From Macrobrachium rosenbergii (lineage: Eukaryota > Arthropoda > Malacostraca > Decapoda > Palaemonidae): 64,000 bases of DNA. Positions 14,862-28,000 of this stretch are shown in pieces (within the stretch, counting starts at the first letter, position 1; each line of letters begins with the position of its first letter). Location: contig NC_089768.1 in NCBI RefSeq assembly GCF_040412425.1, positions 4,563,501 through 4,627,500 of the forward strand, given 5' to 3'. The notes under the pieces are model-generated. The model made no database searches and was not told the DNA's origin. It worked only from the letters and a program-made list of their open reading frames with translations. The position numbers were made by a program, and so were the translations under genes.

Positions 14862-16024
14862 CAGTCACCATATTAATACCTGGATAAAATGGACAGTACC
14901 ACAGTAACACCCGGAAAAAGGGACAGTCAGCACAGTAATCCTTGGATAAACGGGACAGTCACCACAGTAATACCTAGACAAATGAGACAGCCACCACAGT
15001 AATACCTGGATAAATGGGACAGTCATCGTTAATACCTGGATAAAATGGACAGTCGCCACAGTAATACTTGGATAAAAGGGACAAACAGAACAGTAATGCT
15101 TGGATAAATGGGACAATCGCCACAGTAATACCTGGATAAAAGGTACAGTCAGCACAGTAATACCTGGATAAAAGGTACAGTCAGCACAGTAATACCTGGA
15201 TAAAAGGTACAGTCAGCACAGTAATACCTGGATAAAAGGGACAGTCAGCACAGTAAAACCTAAATAAAAGGGACAGTCAGCACAGTAATAACTGGATAAA
15301 AGGGACAGTCAGCACAGTAATACCTGGATGAATGGGACAGTCAACACATTAATACCTAGATAAATGGGACAGTCAGCACAGTAATACCCGGATAAAAGTG
15401 ACAGTCAGCACAGTAATACCCGGATAAAAAGGACAGTCGGCACAGTAATACCTGTATAAAAGGGACAGTCAGCACAGTAATACCTGGATAAAAGGGATCA
15501 ACACAGTAAGACCTGGATAAAAGGGACAGTTGGCACAGTAATATCTGGATGGGACAGTTAGTACAGTAATATATGGATAAATGGGACAGTCACCAAAGTA
15601 ATACTTAGATTAAAGGGACAATCAGCACAGTAATACTTGGATAATTGGGAAAGTCAGCAGAGTAAATACCTAGATAAAAGGGACAGTCAGTAGAGTAATA
15701 CCTGGATAAATGGGACAGTCAGCAGAGTAATACTTGGATAAATGGGACAGTCAGTACAGTAATACCTGGATAAATGGGACAGTCAGCACAGTCACACCTG
15801 AATAAAATGGATAATCACCACAGTAATCCCTGGATAAATGGGACAGTCACCACAGTAATATCTGGATAAATGGGACAGTCACCACAGTAATCCCTGGATG
15901 AATGGGACAGTCACTACAGTAATATCTGGATAAATGGGACAGTCACCACAGTAATCCCTGGATAAATGGGACAGTGAGCACATCCATACCTGAATAAAAT
16001 TGACAATCACCACAAGCACAGTAA
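14862..16024 (+). repeat. Minisatellite, unit about 32 bp, about 35 units
   Basis: The unit is roughly cagtaatacctggataaaa followed by gggacagtcagca. Units drift: caccacagtaat and cagcacagtaat variants alternate in blocks, aaaaggg and aaatggg variants occur, and some units are shortened (for example near 15500 and 15545). The array is interrupted at 16024/16025 by a Helitron and one partial unit resumes at 16521-16545. Translated on the minus strand it gives repeats such as TVPFIQVLLW, which is not a real protein. It is not a CRISPR array: there are no unique spacers. Confidence 0.93.
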
Positions 16025-16055
16025 TCTATATGTATAAAAATGGATGTGTGTTTGT

Positions 16056-16095
<40 letters not shown>

Positions 16096-16423
16096 TCCAC
16101 ATACACCCTGAAGTGCATTGAGCAATTTCAACCAAACTTGGTATACATATGACTTACTATCTCGAAAAGAACACTGTGGGGGTAAGACGTCACTAGCGCC
16201 AAAGGGTACCGAAGGGGTTGGGGATGGAAGGGCTTTCTTGAAACGGTGTTGGCTGTGCCAGTGAAGCAGGGCTGGTTAGCCCCGTAGACTTGCTAACTTT
16301 GCTAATTTATCATTCTTAATTTCGGTATAAATATGACTTACTATCTGGAAAAGAATACTGTGGGAATAAGACATCAATGGCACCAAAGGAGGTGGGGGTT
16401 GGGAAGGGGTTGACAGAGAAAGA

Positions 16424-16480
<57 letters not shown>

Positions 16481-16520
16481 CATTCCGAGTCTTCCCGGGC
16501 AGACCCGGGTTGTCAGCTAG
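16025..16520 (+). mobile_element. Small non-autonomous Helitron inserted in a minisatellite
   Basis: It starts tctatatgtataaaaatgg at 16025 (5' TC) and ends tcagCTAG at 16520, just after a GC-rich hairpin motif cccgggcagacccggg. The base before is A and the base after is T, the usual A/T Helitron target. Removing it joins cagtaa to tatatagataaaagggacag, which restores one unit of the minisatellite at 14860-16020, so the empty site can be read directly. Its interior includes a (TG)n run, two imperfect copies of a segment around tatgacttactatctggaaa, and (GA)n at 16426-16475. No coding capacity. Confidence 0.78.
16426..16475 (+). repeat. (GA)n microsatellite in nested Helitron
   Basis: About 25 GA units close to the 3' end of the small Helitron. 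Confidence 0.97.
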
Positions 16521-16617
16521 TATATAGATAAAAGGGACAGTCAGTACGAGGAGGTGCAGGAAAAATGTTCTAAGTCCTCCAGAGTTTTCCCGGGCAGCGC
16601 CGGGTTGGTCAGCTAGT

Positions 16618-16632
16618 ACACACACACATATA

Positions 16633-16710
<78 letters not shown>
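16618..16710 (+). repeat. (CA)n-(AT)n-(CA)n microsatellite
   Basis: About 34 AT units bounded by short CA runs, starting right after the outer Helitron's CTAG end. Confidence 0.97.
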
Positions 16711-16712
<2 letters not shown>

Positions 16713-19128
16713 CATAATGCACTTGAATCTATTAGAGAACGATCCAAAACGCCTGACAATTTAGTACAAATCTGTATAACAAAGCCATCCATCCAACAAA
16801 CAGACTGCGGTTCTTCAGTTGTGATAAAGCTCCATCAAAGGAACTTTGATCGTACCAACAGAGATTCCAGGCGTTGCTCGAGGCACGAAAGGTTTTCCTT
16901 ACATCCTGGAATTTTATCAGTGAGGGATATCGAAATATAGTAAACAAGGCTGAGTTTTGATTTTTGAGTATATACGTCTTCCCTGGAATTTCAGAGTGAA
17001 ACATGGCTTTTCCTTTCTTAAATCAGAGATTTGCCCGGAGGTTTTTGTTTATTTCGCGGAATACTGATGTTAACTGGCCTCGATAAACATAGAGTGATGG
17101 GCTTTAGTAAATCTAAATTTCACAGTTTAAAAATGTTACAAAATCGTTATGTACACTTGGAATCCAGTTTAATATCCAGCACTTTCTCCTGAACCTAAAA
17201 CTAAAATCCTATAATGCATTTTTCATAACCACAACTAAGTATGCAGTTAGACAAGGCAAAGTGGAAGTCAGTATGCCAAGGCAGTTTTCGTCGGGATAAA
17301 AAAAAACAATCCTGTATACACAGTTTAAAGGCAAACATTATTATTATTATACATCAAACGGGAATAAGATTATATAAAGCCTAAATATAAATACTATTCT
17401 TGGTCTTCCGTATGGGGTGAATTAAGAATATATTGGATTTCCAGTGTGGGAGCAACAACGTAGTAATGGCCTCGCGAAAGGAGCGCTCTTCCTACTGCAG
17501 GACAGTCTTGCCTTGCAAGCTGTTGTCTGGCATGGCTTTAAAGAGACCTTTTGAATTAGAAGCTTATGTAAGATGAAATGACTTTCAATTCAGTAGCAAC
17601 GCATCTTCACTCATCAGCCAGTTCAGTTAGTTGCCTCAGTCACATGTGGTACCAGGTTCGCGATCACCATTTGTGCCCCATAGCAGAGACGGAGATGAGT
17701 TCTTATTATCTCAAAAACATCATTAGGGCTCCTTTTATAACCGTTAGGACAATGCGAAAGAGTTCATGTTATGGACTATTGTCGAGAGACTGCCTGTTTG
17801 GCATTCTCCCATAAACTCTCTTCTGATAGAGAACATCCAGCCTCTCCTCTAGTTAATGCCCGACTCCTTAAAATTAATAATCATCCTGTTCATTGGACAG
17901 GCTCTTAAAGAAAAATGGTCTGTTTTAATACGCTCCACCACACACAATCGAAGCTAGTTTGTTCTTACAAAAGAAAGTTTTACTCACTGTCAGCGTCCAA
18001 ATTCTCCTGGATTGGCTCCATGTCACACTGTCCTTGGGTCTTTTTACTCCGTGTTCCAAAAACTGTGCTACAGTTTTCCAGGCAATGTTAGGGATGTTTG
18101 GTAAGAACGCAAAAATGTAAAAATTTTTTGAAAGACTGAATGTACTGCGCCATCGATAAAATTTACTGTGGGGATGGAATATGTATTTAACCATCCCTTT
18201 TTGGATTTCCTTTCAAATAGAAGTAATAACGAATTTAAATTTCGTGTTTACTAAACATCCTTCCCCTAAATATTTCCGCATCGGCACAATTTTATTCGGT
18301 CCGCGGCAATAGCGTTCAAAAAACAGTGCTCACAACGTTTCCAAGAGCATTACGTGTATGTAGCCCTGAATACATCGACGATGAAAAAATGGAGCCCGGA
18401 ATATAGTTAAGAAATCAGAATATCCCGATACTATAATAGTCAATGCACTGGGAACGGCGAAGCAAAGACTGAATAGGGAAATACCAACAGAGTAAAATAT
18501 TACTCAGTAAACTTACGAGTAATGCCATGTGATGATTACTTTCAGGATATTGCCTCTTCTCATAAAACCGAATTAATGTGGCATCTAAAATCAATAATAT
18601 AATAAAAAGAACTGCAAAGAACTAGGTCGTTAATATCAAAGGAGGTGAATAACAAATCCCATCTAATCCATATAACAATAATGCGCAATGTTATATTTAT
18701 GAATTCTCTGGAAAAGATACATGAACAGCATTAAAATAAGAACAGGATCGTCACAGAGTAAGAGTACAGTTTTTTATTAACATTATAGATAATAATGATG
18801 CAGTTCAAAAGGCATCTGTTAAAAATTTATTCTAATTTAGTATACGCGAAAAAAAAAAGTTTTGATAAGAGACGAATTTCAGCTTTGGAATATATAAACT
18901 CGATTTACTAATAGAAATAAAGTATGTAAAATGTACAGATTTTAAGGAATGTAGTTAAACTTGCTCCAAATGCCTACGAAATGATACGGTTTTCTTGCTA
19001 TCAGGAAAAAATCCAGTCAGGTGTTCTCCAAGCATCATGAAAAGCACACTCACTCTCCATCAGCAAGGCTCAGCCCCTTCCTTTCACATGTCAAGGCCTT
19101 TTATCCGTTTGTGTGTTCATATGTACTG

Positions 19129-19133
<5 letters not shown>
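16711..19133. other. No recognisable gene
   Basis: Frames of 90 (17004-16732 minus), 78 and 89 codons show no known motif. No repeat from this window recurs here. Confidence 0.5.
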
Positions 19134-21072
<1,939 letters not shown>

Positions 21073-21075
21073 AAT

Positions 21076-21240
21076 TAGTGCAGCAGATTGCTGTAAAAAT
21101 CGTTCAGATAGTGAAACAAGCATGAAATTTGGCACAAACATTCCTAAGACTACGCTCTCTTAGAAAAGGGCGCTGGCCACCTGAAAATCCAAGATGGCGG
21201 CTATTTTTCAAAATGGCCGCCATCTATGTTGAGATTCACT
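21076..21240 (+). repeat. Left terminal inverted repeat of the CXC-gene transposon
   Basis: It begins tagtgcagcagat at 21076. The best-conserved block, 21101-21130, is matched in reverse complement at 25031-25060 almost base for base. A second shared block, aaaagggcgctggccac, ends near 21179, and a third contains aagatggcgg. The inner part also has its own short inverted pair (aagatggcggc and gccgccatct). Confidence 0.72.
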
Positions 21241-21704
21241 GGTTTGGGAGCATCTATTGGATGGAATATGCCAGTTTTTTTTTTTTAAACCTCGACTTTT
21301 AGGTTATAAAAATGTTCCATACCACACATTTTATTGAAAACCCTTACTAAATGAATTGTAACCAAGATGGCGTACAAAATGGTTGCCATAAAAGTTTTTT
21401 CTATCCACAGCGCTAGCAGACATAGAGACCGACTGTTTTTATTTAATGGTATATTCATGTGATCAGACAGTTTAACTAATATGCTATTTTCAACTGAAAT
21501 AGTAATGGTATGGTCACATACAACATTGTGTCTAAGACTGTAACCATAAAAAGAAAAGAAGAGAAATACGGACTAAACGCAACCAATCTATGTATAGGTC
21601 TCTAAACCTACACCTTTGAAAAATTCGAGGATAAGAAGGTAGGCATAGCATGACACGTTGGATGCTCAAGCTAGATTATCTACTGAAGAGAGGGCAATAT
21701 TTAT
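21241..21704. other. Non-coding 3' interior of the CXC-gene transposon
   Basis: About 460 bp between the left terminal repeat and the end of the broken gene. It is AT-rich with two short gene-scale words, aagatggcgtac and aatggttgcc, that echo the terminal repeat. No polyadenylation signal or further coding motif is clear. Confidence 0.45.
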
Positions 21705-24282
21705 CTAGACTTCACATTTGCAAGTGCACAGAGCTGTGCAGGGAAGACCCAGCTTGTAGCACTTGCACCTTTCCCGACAGCCTGCTTTGCATCCACATTT
21801 GGTAAGCTGTTGGCAACTCTTGGCTAAGGGCGAGTTGGTTGTCCAGAGGACTTGCCATGCTTCACCAGACTTTTGCCATCCCCACTCAGCAGGGTTCTCT
21901 GGCTGTGGCTGACACTGGTGGCCTGCCCCCCACACACAACCAGCCTGGTACGCAGCACGCTTGGTGTGTTGGAGGAGCTCCCTGGTTGGTGGAATGGCCT
22001 CATATGCCCTTTGTTTTCTGGCAAACATATCAAGTCTAGCCTCATCCACAGTGCCAGCAGTGCTGGATCTTTCATACATAAGTATGACAAACCTCTCCAG
22101 GACCTTCAGGTCTCTCTTCCACTCTGAGAGGGTAGTGACTCAGTTTGGAGAACACAGTGGAGGCCTCTGGAAAGATGTTCCATGTCTGCCAGGCGGTCTT
22201 CTTGCCCTTGCTCCGAAGGCTGACACTGTATCACAGCCTGTGAACGCATGGAAGAAGAGCATGCCATTCACCTTCTCCTGGCCCAGAGAGTTGCACAGGT
22301 CATGCACAGCAATCCAGCGCAGGCTCTGGCCTTGGCCAAATGCCACCCATAGCTTCTCTAGCCCTAGATTGTGGAGAGTGGAGAAAGCACTGACTGCAAC
22401 GACAAGAACATCTGTGTCATTTGCTTTAACCGTGATGGTCTTGGCTCCATGTTCTGTGGCATATTTGGCATGGAGAAAGATGCGGGTGTCAGCTTCCTCA
22501 TGAGAGCACTTTTCCAGTCCCTGAAGACTAGCCTCATGAGTGCTGAGGACAGCAGACCCTTTCGTGGCAATGACAACATTTGTGGCAGACATCTGGGCAA
22601 CTTTGTCTGCCAGGAACTGGAACAACTCTGTCTTGTTGGCATCGTGTCTTAGGAAATTGCGCCAGTTGGATGGAATTGTGTTCTTGTCTGTCACCTTGCG
22701 CCTTCCTCCTGACCACGTTGGAGCCTGGTCTCAGCTTTGAGGCTGGATGTATTGTATACATCAAATACAAGATGTGATGATGTGTACTTGCTGCTATAGG
22801 ATTGTATCACAGGCAAGAAGTCGCAAAGTGCATAGCCCTCAAAGGTCTTTCCTTTCTTTGGTGGCAAGGCATGGACCAAAGCTGATCCATCTACAATGAG
22901 GACATCAGTCTTTGGTTCTTTGTCTTCTAGTGTAACATGACTCTCCAGGACCGAGTTCAGCTGAGACTTCTGACATGTGTACAGCCTACCACCCTCACTA
23001 AGGGAAGCTGGGAATGTTTGATTCTCGTGCTGGAAGAATTCCTGCAGATCACATTCACGGCTCTGACAGGATATAAATAGCTTTGAGAAAAGCTGGCAAT
23101 CCTCCTTCAGAAGTTTCTGCTTTGACTGTTCTACAGGAGCAGCTTCTTGCCTGAAGAAGTCAGTTCTGTTCTTCTTTATCGGCTCATAGAAGGAGACTGC
23201 ATTGTTTGCCAAAGAGTCTGAAAACTTCTGAAATTTAGTGGCCTCTGTCAAGGTGTGTCTGTAGAAGTTCTGCTGAGCTGGGGTGGGCAATGTCTTTGTT
23301 GTCAATGGAATACAGATCCTGGCTCTCTTCCTGAAAAGGACTTCCCAAGTGTTGCAAAGCCAATGACAGCTTGCTGACTCTCTCCAAGAATGTCTTCTGC
23401 ATGAGGTGTTTGTTCATGGTGTGTTGTCTGCTCATTAGACTCCTTACTTTGAACCTCTGTTTCGTATGCAGACACCAAGCGGATGATCTCTGGGCCAGCC
23501 ACCATCCATCTTCTGAGTGCTGACGGATCTTCAGTCAGCCCAATGGCTCCGCCATCAGCCTTTATAAAGGCATTGGTCTGCTCATGAGCTTGGTCAAGAG
23601 CCATTGCTGAGAACTGGCGACTGGTCTTGTGCACAACAAAGTTGCCAGCCTTGAACTCCTTGTGCAACTCTGGGTGTGAACTCTCTAGGGTAAGCATGTC
23701 CCTGAGGTGAATAGGCAGCCAACGAGCACAGTTTGTATTATTGTTGGAAAAGAAGTAGGGTATCAGCTCATGCAATGCCTGGCAGTAGAGGACAAAATTG
23801 GCCTCACGGAAGGACCTGATCAGTAGGAATATCACAAGTTCCATAGACAACACCATGTGCCAGAAGTGGAACTGTGGACTCTGCTGTCTTCGAAGGTCAC
23901 ACCACTCCTAAAACTCTAATGCCTGCTCATTGTTGTTTGCTTTCTCAGCACAGTAGTCAGTGTATGCTGTCCTCAGGAGTTTGTACAAACTAGAGGCTGT
24001 AACCTGGTGCATCTGCCGTGTCCTGGTTACACTTGCAGCTGACAGGAAGGATTCTGCAGTTCCAGATGAAGCAACTCCTGCCTCCACCAGAGCTCCTGTC
24101 CAACCACTGCCATGAAGAAGAGTACCAAGAGATGTCATTGCTGCCATCTCAATGTGCAGACCACCAAACATTACCAGATACTTGTCTTCGCCATACTGAT
24201 CAGGCCACTGCCACTGCACCTGCTTTGCTACGGCATAGATTGGCTGATCAGCTGTGATTATGGGTATCTGTATGGGATTCAA
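21705..24282 (-). pseudogene. Transposon-borne protein: RNase H-like N-part, FEN/PIN-like nuclease region, CXC C-terminus (multiple breaks)
   Basis: Reading 5' to 3' on the minus strand, frames join into one product of about 860 codons with no start methionine: the first frame begins at a TTG directly after an in-frame TAG, so a 5' exon or the N-terminus is missing. Codons 1-125 (24282-23911) contain TADQPIYAVAK, QWPDQYGEDKY and FGGLHIEMAAM. A TAG at 23908-23910 interrupts the same frame, which continues with SPQFHFW, FREANF, CARWLPIHLRDM, DQAHEQTNAFIKADGG and PSALRRWMVAGPE. The middle part holds a FEN/PIN-like acid pattern: DVLIVDGSALVH (about codon 464), CSHEEADTRI (about 595), ANDTDVLVV (about 621) and FTGCDTVSAF (about 682). 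The C-terminus (about codons 820-858) is a cysteine cluster, CGCKAGCRERCKC then CTALCTCKCE, like CXC/tesmin domains. Besides the stop, frame changes occur near 23400, 23240, 22703, 22220 and 22112, so it is not functional. The RNase H-like reading of the N-part is inference; the FEN-like and CXC readings are firmer. Confidence 0.78.
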
Positions 24283-24934
24283 CTAGGTTCGGTCTCCCTA
24301 CACCTAGCCCGATCATTCATCCAGTGCCATTTAAGTCCCGTGTGATCTGTACACCATCCGGGTAAGTACATGAACCATCATGTACAGCCCCCATACCCTT
24401 GGCTTGGCTCTCCCGCGCTGGCACATCCTGTCTATTCAGGTGCGGCTATCTAACTATAGCTGGTCTGGGGCTGTTAGAAAGCATTTGGGACACTAAACTA
24501 AACTATACTACAACTACTAGTCTAAAACTACAGGATTAGTAAAGCTGGATTAGCTGGCACTGAACCCCATGCTGAGTTACACAGCAGTGATGTCACCAGT
24601 GTGCCCTGGTTGTGTGCAGACATACACTCTTTTACATTTATTAATTTTCCTTCAAAATTGATGAGTTATTCGAAAGAGATGGCCTCATTAGGATCTAAAA
24701 CCACAGAAACCAAGATCCATGCTTAAAACGATAATTGTTGAACGGGCATTATTTCTCATTATAATTATTGTTTCTACCTTTTCTTGGCAGCCATATAGCC
24801 CCCATATTTAAAGGTAAACTGTACTGGGAAGCTACAGAAACATAATATTCACAAGAAATAGTATGGAAGAGCTTTACCATATTGCTAGAAGCAAATACAT
24901 GCCATTCTAGTGAAAATTAGCCAAAATCTGTCGA
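24283..24934. other. 5' interior of the CXC-gene transposon, no coding recognised
   Basis: About 650 bp between the first readable codon and the right terminal repeat. On the minus strand the bases just before the first readable codon end in ag, which could be a splice acceptor, so a missing 5' exon could lie here or may have been lost. The minus-strand frame directly upstream is closed by a TAG. Confidence 0.4.
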
Positions 24935-25094
24935 TACTGGCCGCCATCTTGGAATTTGGCCGCCATATTAAATTTTTTGCGTGGCCAGCGCCCTTTTCTG
25001 ATAGAGGGAACTTTAAAGAGCACTTGTGCAAAATTTCATGCTTGTTTCACTATCTGAACGATTCTTATGAAATATGCAATTATCTGCTGCACTA
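24935..25094 (-). repeat. Right terminal inverted repeat of the CXC-gene transposon
   Basis: This is the reverse-complement partner of 21076-21240. Order from the outer end inwards: atctgctgcacta, the run at 25031-25060, gtggccagcgccctttt, then copies of gccgccatcttgg. Indels of a few to about 25 bases separate the conserved blocks, consistent with an old insertion. Confidence 0.72.
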
Positions 25095-25097
25095 AAT

Positions 25098-28000
25098 GTC
25101 GTTTGTCACTGTTTAGTAATCATTCGCAAAACACCTGCTTTGTTTCAGCAGGCTGCAGCCACAATATCAGCGATGTCTGGTAGGCTGTTTTCATGGCATT
25201 CGCCACCTTACCAACTATGTAGATTATCATATAAAAGAAGAACAGTTTTGTCCCGAGACCTTGCATGTACAAAGCTGTTCCAAGGTACACGTCCTTGGGA
25301 AGATTTTTCTGCAATCAACAAAAAACTATCGACTGACTGGTACTAAATTCCCGCTAAATGGTGGCACGTGTCAGCAGAATCGCCATCAGAATTGATCCAG
25401 TTGGGATCTGACTAGGACTAAAAGCAAAGCAGCATCTTGTCCTCTTTATTACAGGACCATCAAGCTAGCCACCATTTCTAATCCTTCTAAAGTTAGTCCA
25501 CATCTGTACTCGTATATACACAAATGATCACTGTCCACATTCACAAATGACAAGGACAGAAGTACTGTATGATTTTTTTCTTTTACTTTGTTTTTATGGC
25601 CCTTTAAATTTCATATAACTTTGTTAGACTGCAGTAAAAAGACATTCACAAATTGTCAAATTACAATCTTGCTTTCATTTGCTAGTTTCACTTGATTATA
25701 ACACTTGTAAAAGGAAGGTGCCCTGTTCTGGACTGTTCAGTATACTTATCAGCTAAAAAAATAAAGATTGATGAGAAGCCCTCACAATGTAAGTCGTCTT
25801 TGAAGATTTTTCTTAATGTTAACAAACCTCAAGTGAAACAGGTTTGATTGAAAGTTCAGTTCATTTTCACTCGAAGAAAAAAACACGATGAAATGAACGG
25901 GAATAAGAACTGTTCCAAACTACAGGAAAAATATTTTACGCATGAAGCTATACGTTTGATAATAATCAATCGTTTTCCTTTGTAGACACAGCGAGATTCT
26001 ACTACGTTAGTTTTTTTACCCGAGAAACTTTCAATACTGTAGCAACGGATATAATCAAATAAGAAATTCACTAATGAATACCACCAGTTACGTGTTTCCA
26101 ATGCTGAGGAGTGCTACACCCCTGTGCTGTCACAAAGTATTTCCAGGAACATTCGACTTCCTGTTACTGCTGCTATTGTCACTGTAGTGTTGTAACTCTG
26201 TTGTTTTTATGGATCATTTACAGGAACTGGGAACCGTTACATTCTCAAAGGGTCTATGCATCTGGAATCCGCAAATGAGTCTGATGACACCCATTGACGT
26301 CATCATTCTTCATCATTTGGGGATCATTCACCGAACATCTACTGTATTCTATTTTCGTGACCCACTACGAGCACCGCTATGCTTGACATTTAACTGACAA
26401 TCGTCTCTGTTCAAGAGAGTCACGCATCCATCACACAATGACTATGGTTGATCAGCAATAAAAAAAAAATGAGTTTCATGCCACCAGTTCTATTTGTTTT
26501 CATCCTCCTTGGCATAGCACTGAGCTCTTATGGGTGAGGTAATTGAGTGGTTTCTACCATTTTCTAGACTTTAACAATGAGGCACAGAAACTTAAAATTT
26601 CATAAGCCTCCTTAACTTTTTTTAATACTTGTTTGCTTGGTGACCTAACCTTTATCTAATAATTTTTAATTAAAAGTGATCAAAGATGGATTCTGGTAAC
26701 TGCGTAGTAGAATTGCAGATCAAGACCCTCGAATGGCCTGGGAAAAGGAATACCAGATATCCATGCAACGGCGGTAACTTCTATTGAGGCTAACACGTAA
26801 AACACATCTAAGCAACGGCAAAGTATCATCTAGTAAGGAAGCTTTTTATAAAAGCTCCGAAATAATTGTTTGATCTGCTTCGATGGCTAGGAGTGGTGAG
26901 TGATAAAGCACAGGAATGTCAAGCCTTAGTCTCAGACATCAAAAAGTTACTTTGTTTTTTAAAGAAGATAGAATCAAGCCATCATGACATGATTAAATTT
27001 AATCTATTACCTGGTGCTGTTATGATGGATTAATGAAAATGTCAGTGGAAGAACTAAGAAATGATTCTATACGTTCAGACGTCCATAAATAACAGATATT
27101 TAGATCCACTACTTTGTATTTTTTTTTTAACAATACCAGAGTAAAATAGGCATATAAACGTTTTAATATCAACTGGGCATCAAAAACCCATATAAATCTC
27201 ATTTGTTTTGCCAATTCATCAAAGATGTCTAGTTGTTTGCAAAAGAAACTGAACAAAATTGGTAACTAGTGAATCAGCAACAATGCCAAATTTATAGAAG
27301 TTTTTGTATTGAGATTACTGCTGTAATTAACTGATATTTCCATAGCCAAGCAGAATAAGGGAAGAAAAGGTTGCTATGAGCATAATTATTATTGGTATAA
27401 ATTTACTGCTCCATCTACACTGTGAATATATTTGACAGCTTGAATCCTGTTCAAGTTTTCTGTCATTATAAATAATGTAGAAAACAATCCCCCATATACC
27501 AATTAAAAGTATTATTCTAATAATGAAGAAACAAGAGGACTATTAAAGCAAGAAACCAGTTCCCAGTCTGCTAAATATAAGACAGAAGCTATCAATATTT
27601 CTATTATCTATTTTATTGGAGATCTCTTTCTACTGGTGAAGCTGCAGATGCATGCCTGTCGTTAGAAAGAGAGTTCAACTTTTTCAAATGCAGCATTACT
27701 ACTGTCAAAGGAAGAAACGTCGTATAGGAACAAATATTTGTGCTTGCTTCCTTTCTTGTCTTTGTTCTGATTTCGTTGGCATGTGCTCACGTCTCACAGA
27801 TACATGTTTGCTATATCATTCCTCTTCTGTTTTCCTAAGGATGATACTTTCATACTGAGGTTCTTTACCTTGAAAATTACCTTGAAAACATGAGCACCGC
27901 AACAGAAAGAAAGTTACACGTCATGTGTGAATTACAACTGAGACAGAAAGGGTGAGGAAGTCACTACTGCTTTGGTCTACAACACATAATATGTTTATAG

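Larger units (their letters stand above)
14571..16616 (+). mobile_element. Non-autonomous Helitron carrying a minisatellite and a nested Helitron
   Basis: The 5' part, from about 14571, reads tatatataaaagtgaatg then tttgtacgtttgtatg, followed by gtagaaatccgaaccgcttg and agacaaaacttggcac, the same plan as the start of the Helitron at 37532. The 3' end at 16616 is tcccgggcagcgccggg, a hairpin, then tggtcagCTAG and a T. The interior is almost wholly the ~32-bp tandem array plus the nested Helitron 16025-16520. The 5' TC is not clear (a TT is seen), so the start is approximate. Confidence 0.68.
21076..25094 (-). mobile_element. TIR-bounded DNA transposon with RNase H-like/FEN-like/CXC protein gene (decayed)
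   Basis: A unit of about 4.0 kb is bounded by long imperfect inverted repeats. The left end (21076 to about 21240) and the reverse complement of the right end (25094 back to about 24935) both start tagtgcagcagat. They share a run near cgttcagatagtgaaacaag continuing into catgaaattt, then aaaagggcgctggccac, then aagatggcgg, in the same order with small indels. The outermost matching bases are flanked by aat on each side (21073-21075 and 25095-25097), a possible 3-bp target duplication, too short to be convincing alone. Between the ends, on the minus strand, lies the broken gene described separately. Known context: proteins with this motif order are common as uncharacterised or 'CXC domain' predictions in invertebrates, and Academ-type transposons are described as having an XPG-like nuclease and short duplications. 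Inference: this is a decayed autonomous or near-autonomous element of that kind. Confidence 0.72.

Noticed and set aside
14865..15155. Minus-strand frame with TVPFIQVLLW repeats as a repeat protein
   Set aside because: It follows the 32-bp DNA repeat, whose length is not a multiple of three, so the frame is only locally open.
14862..16024. CRISPR array
   Set aside because: The unit repeats head to tail with no unique spacers and the genome is clearly eukaryotic; it is a minisatellite.
21961..22503. Plus-strand open frame of 180 codons
   Set aside because: It is the antisense shadow of the minus-strand nuclease/CXC gene, which has the recognisable motifs.
21073..25097. TTAA target site for the 4-kb transposon
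   Set aside because: ttaa occurs at 21071-21074 but the right side has no matching ttaa; a 3-bp aat duplication fits better, though weakly.
26880..27260. hAT/ZBED-like transposase remnant in the minus-strand frame at 27256-27020
   Set aside because: Hydrophobic residues loosely recall such proteins, but no conserved motif could be pointed to.
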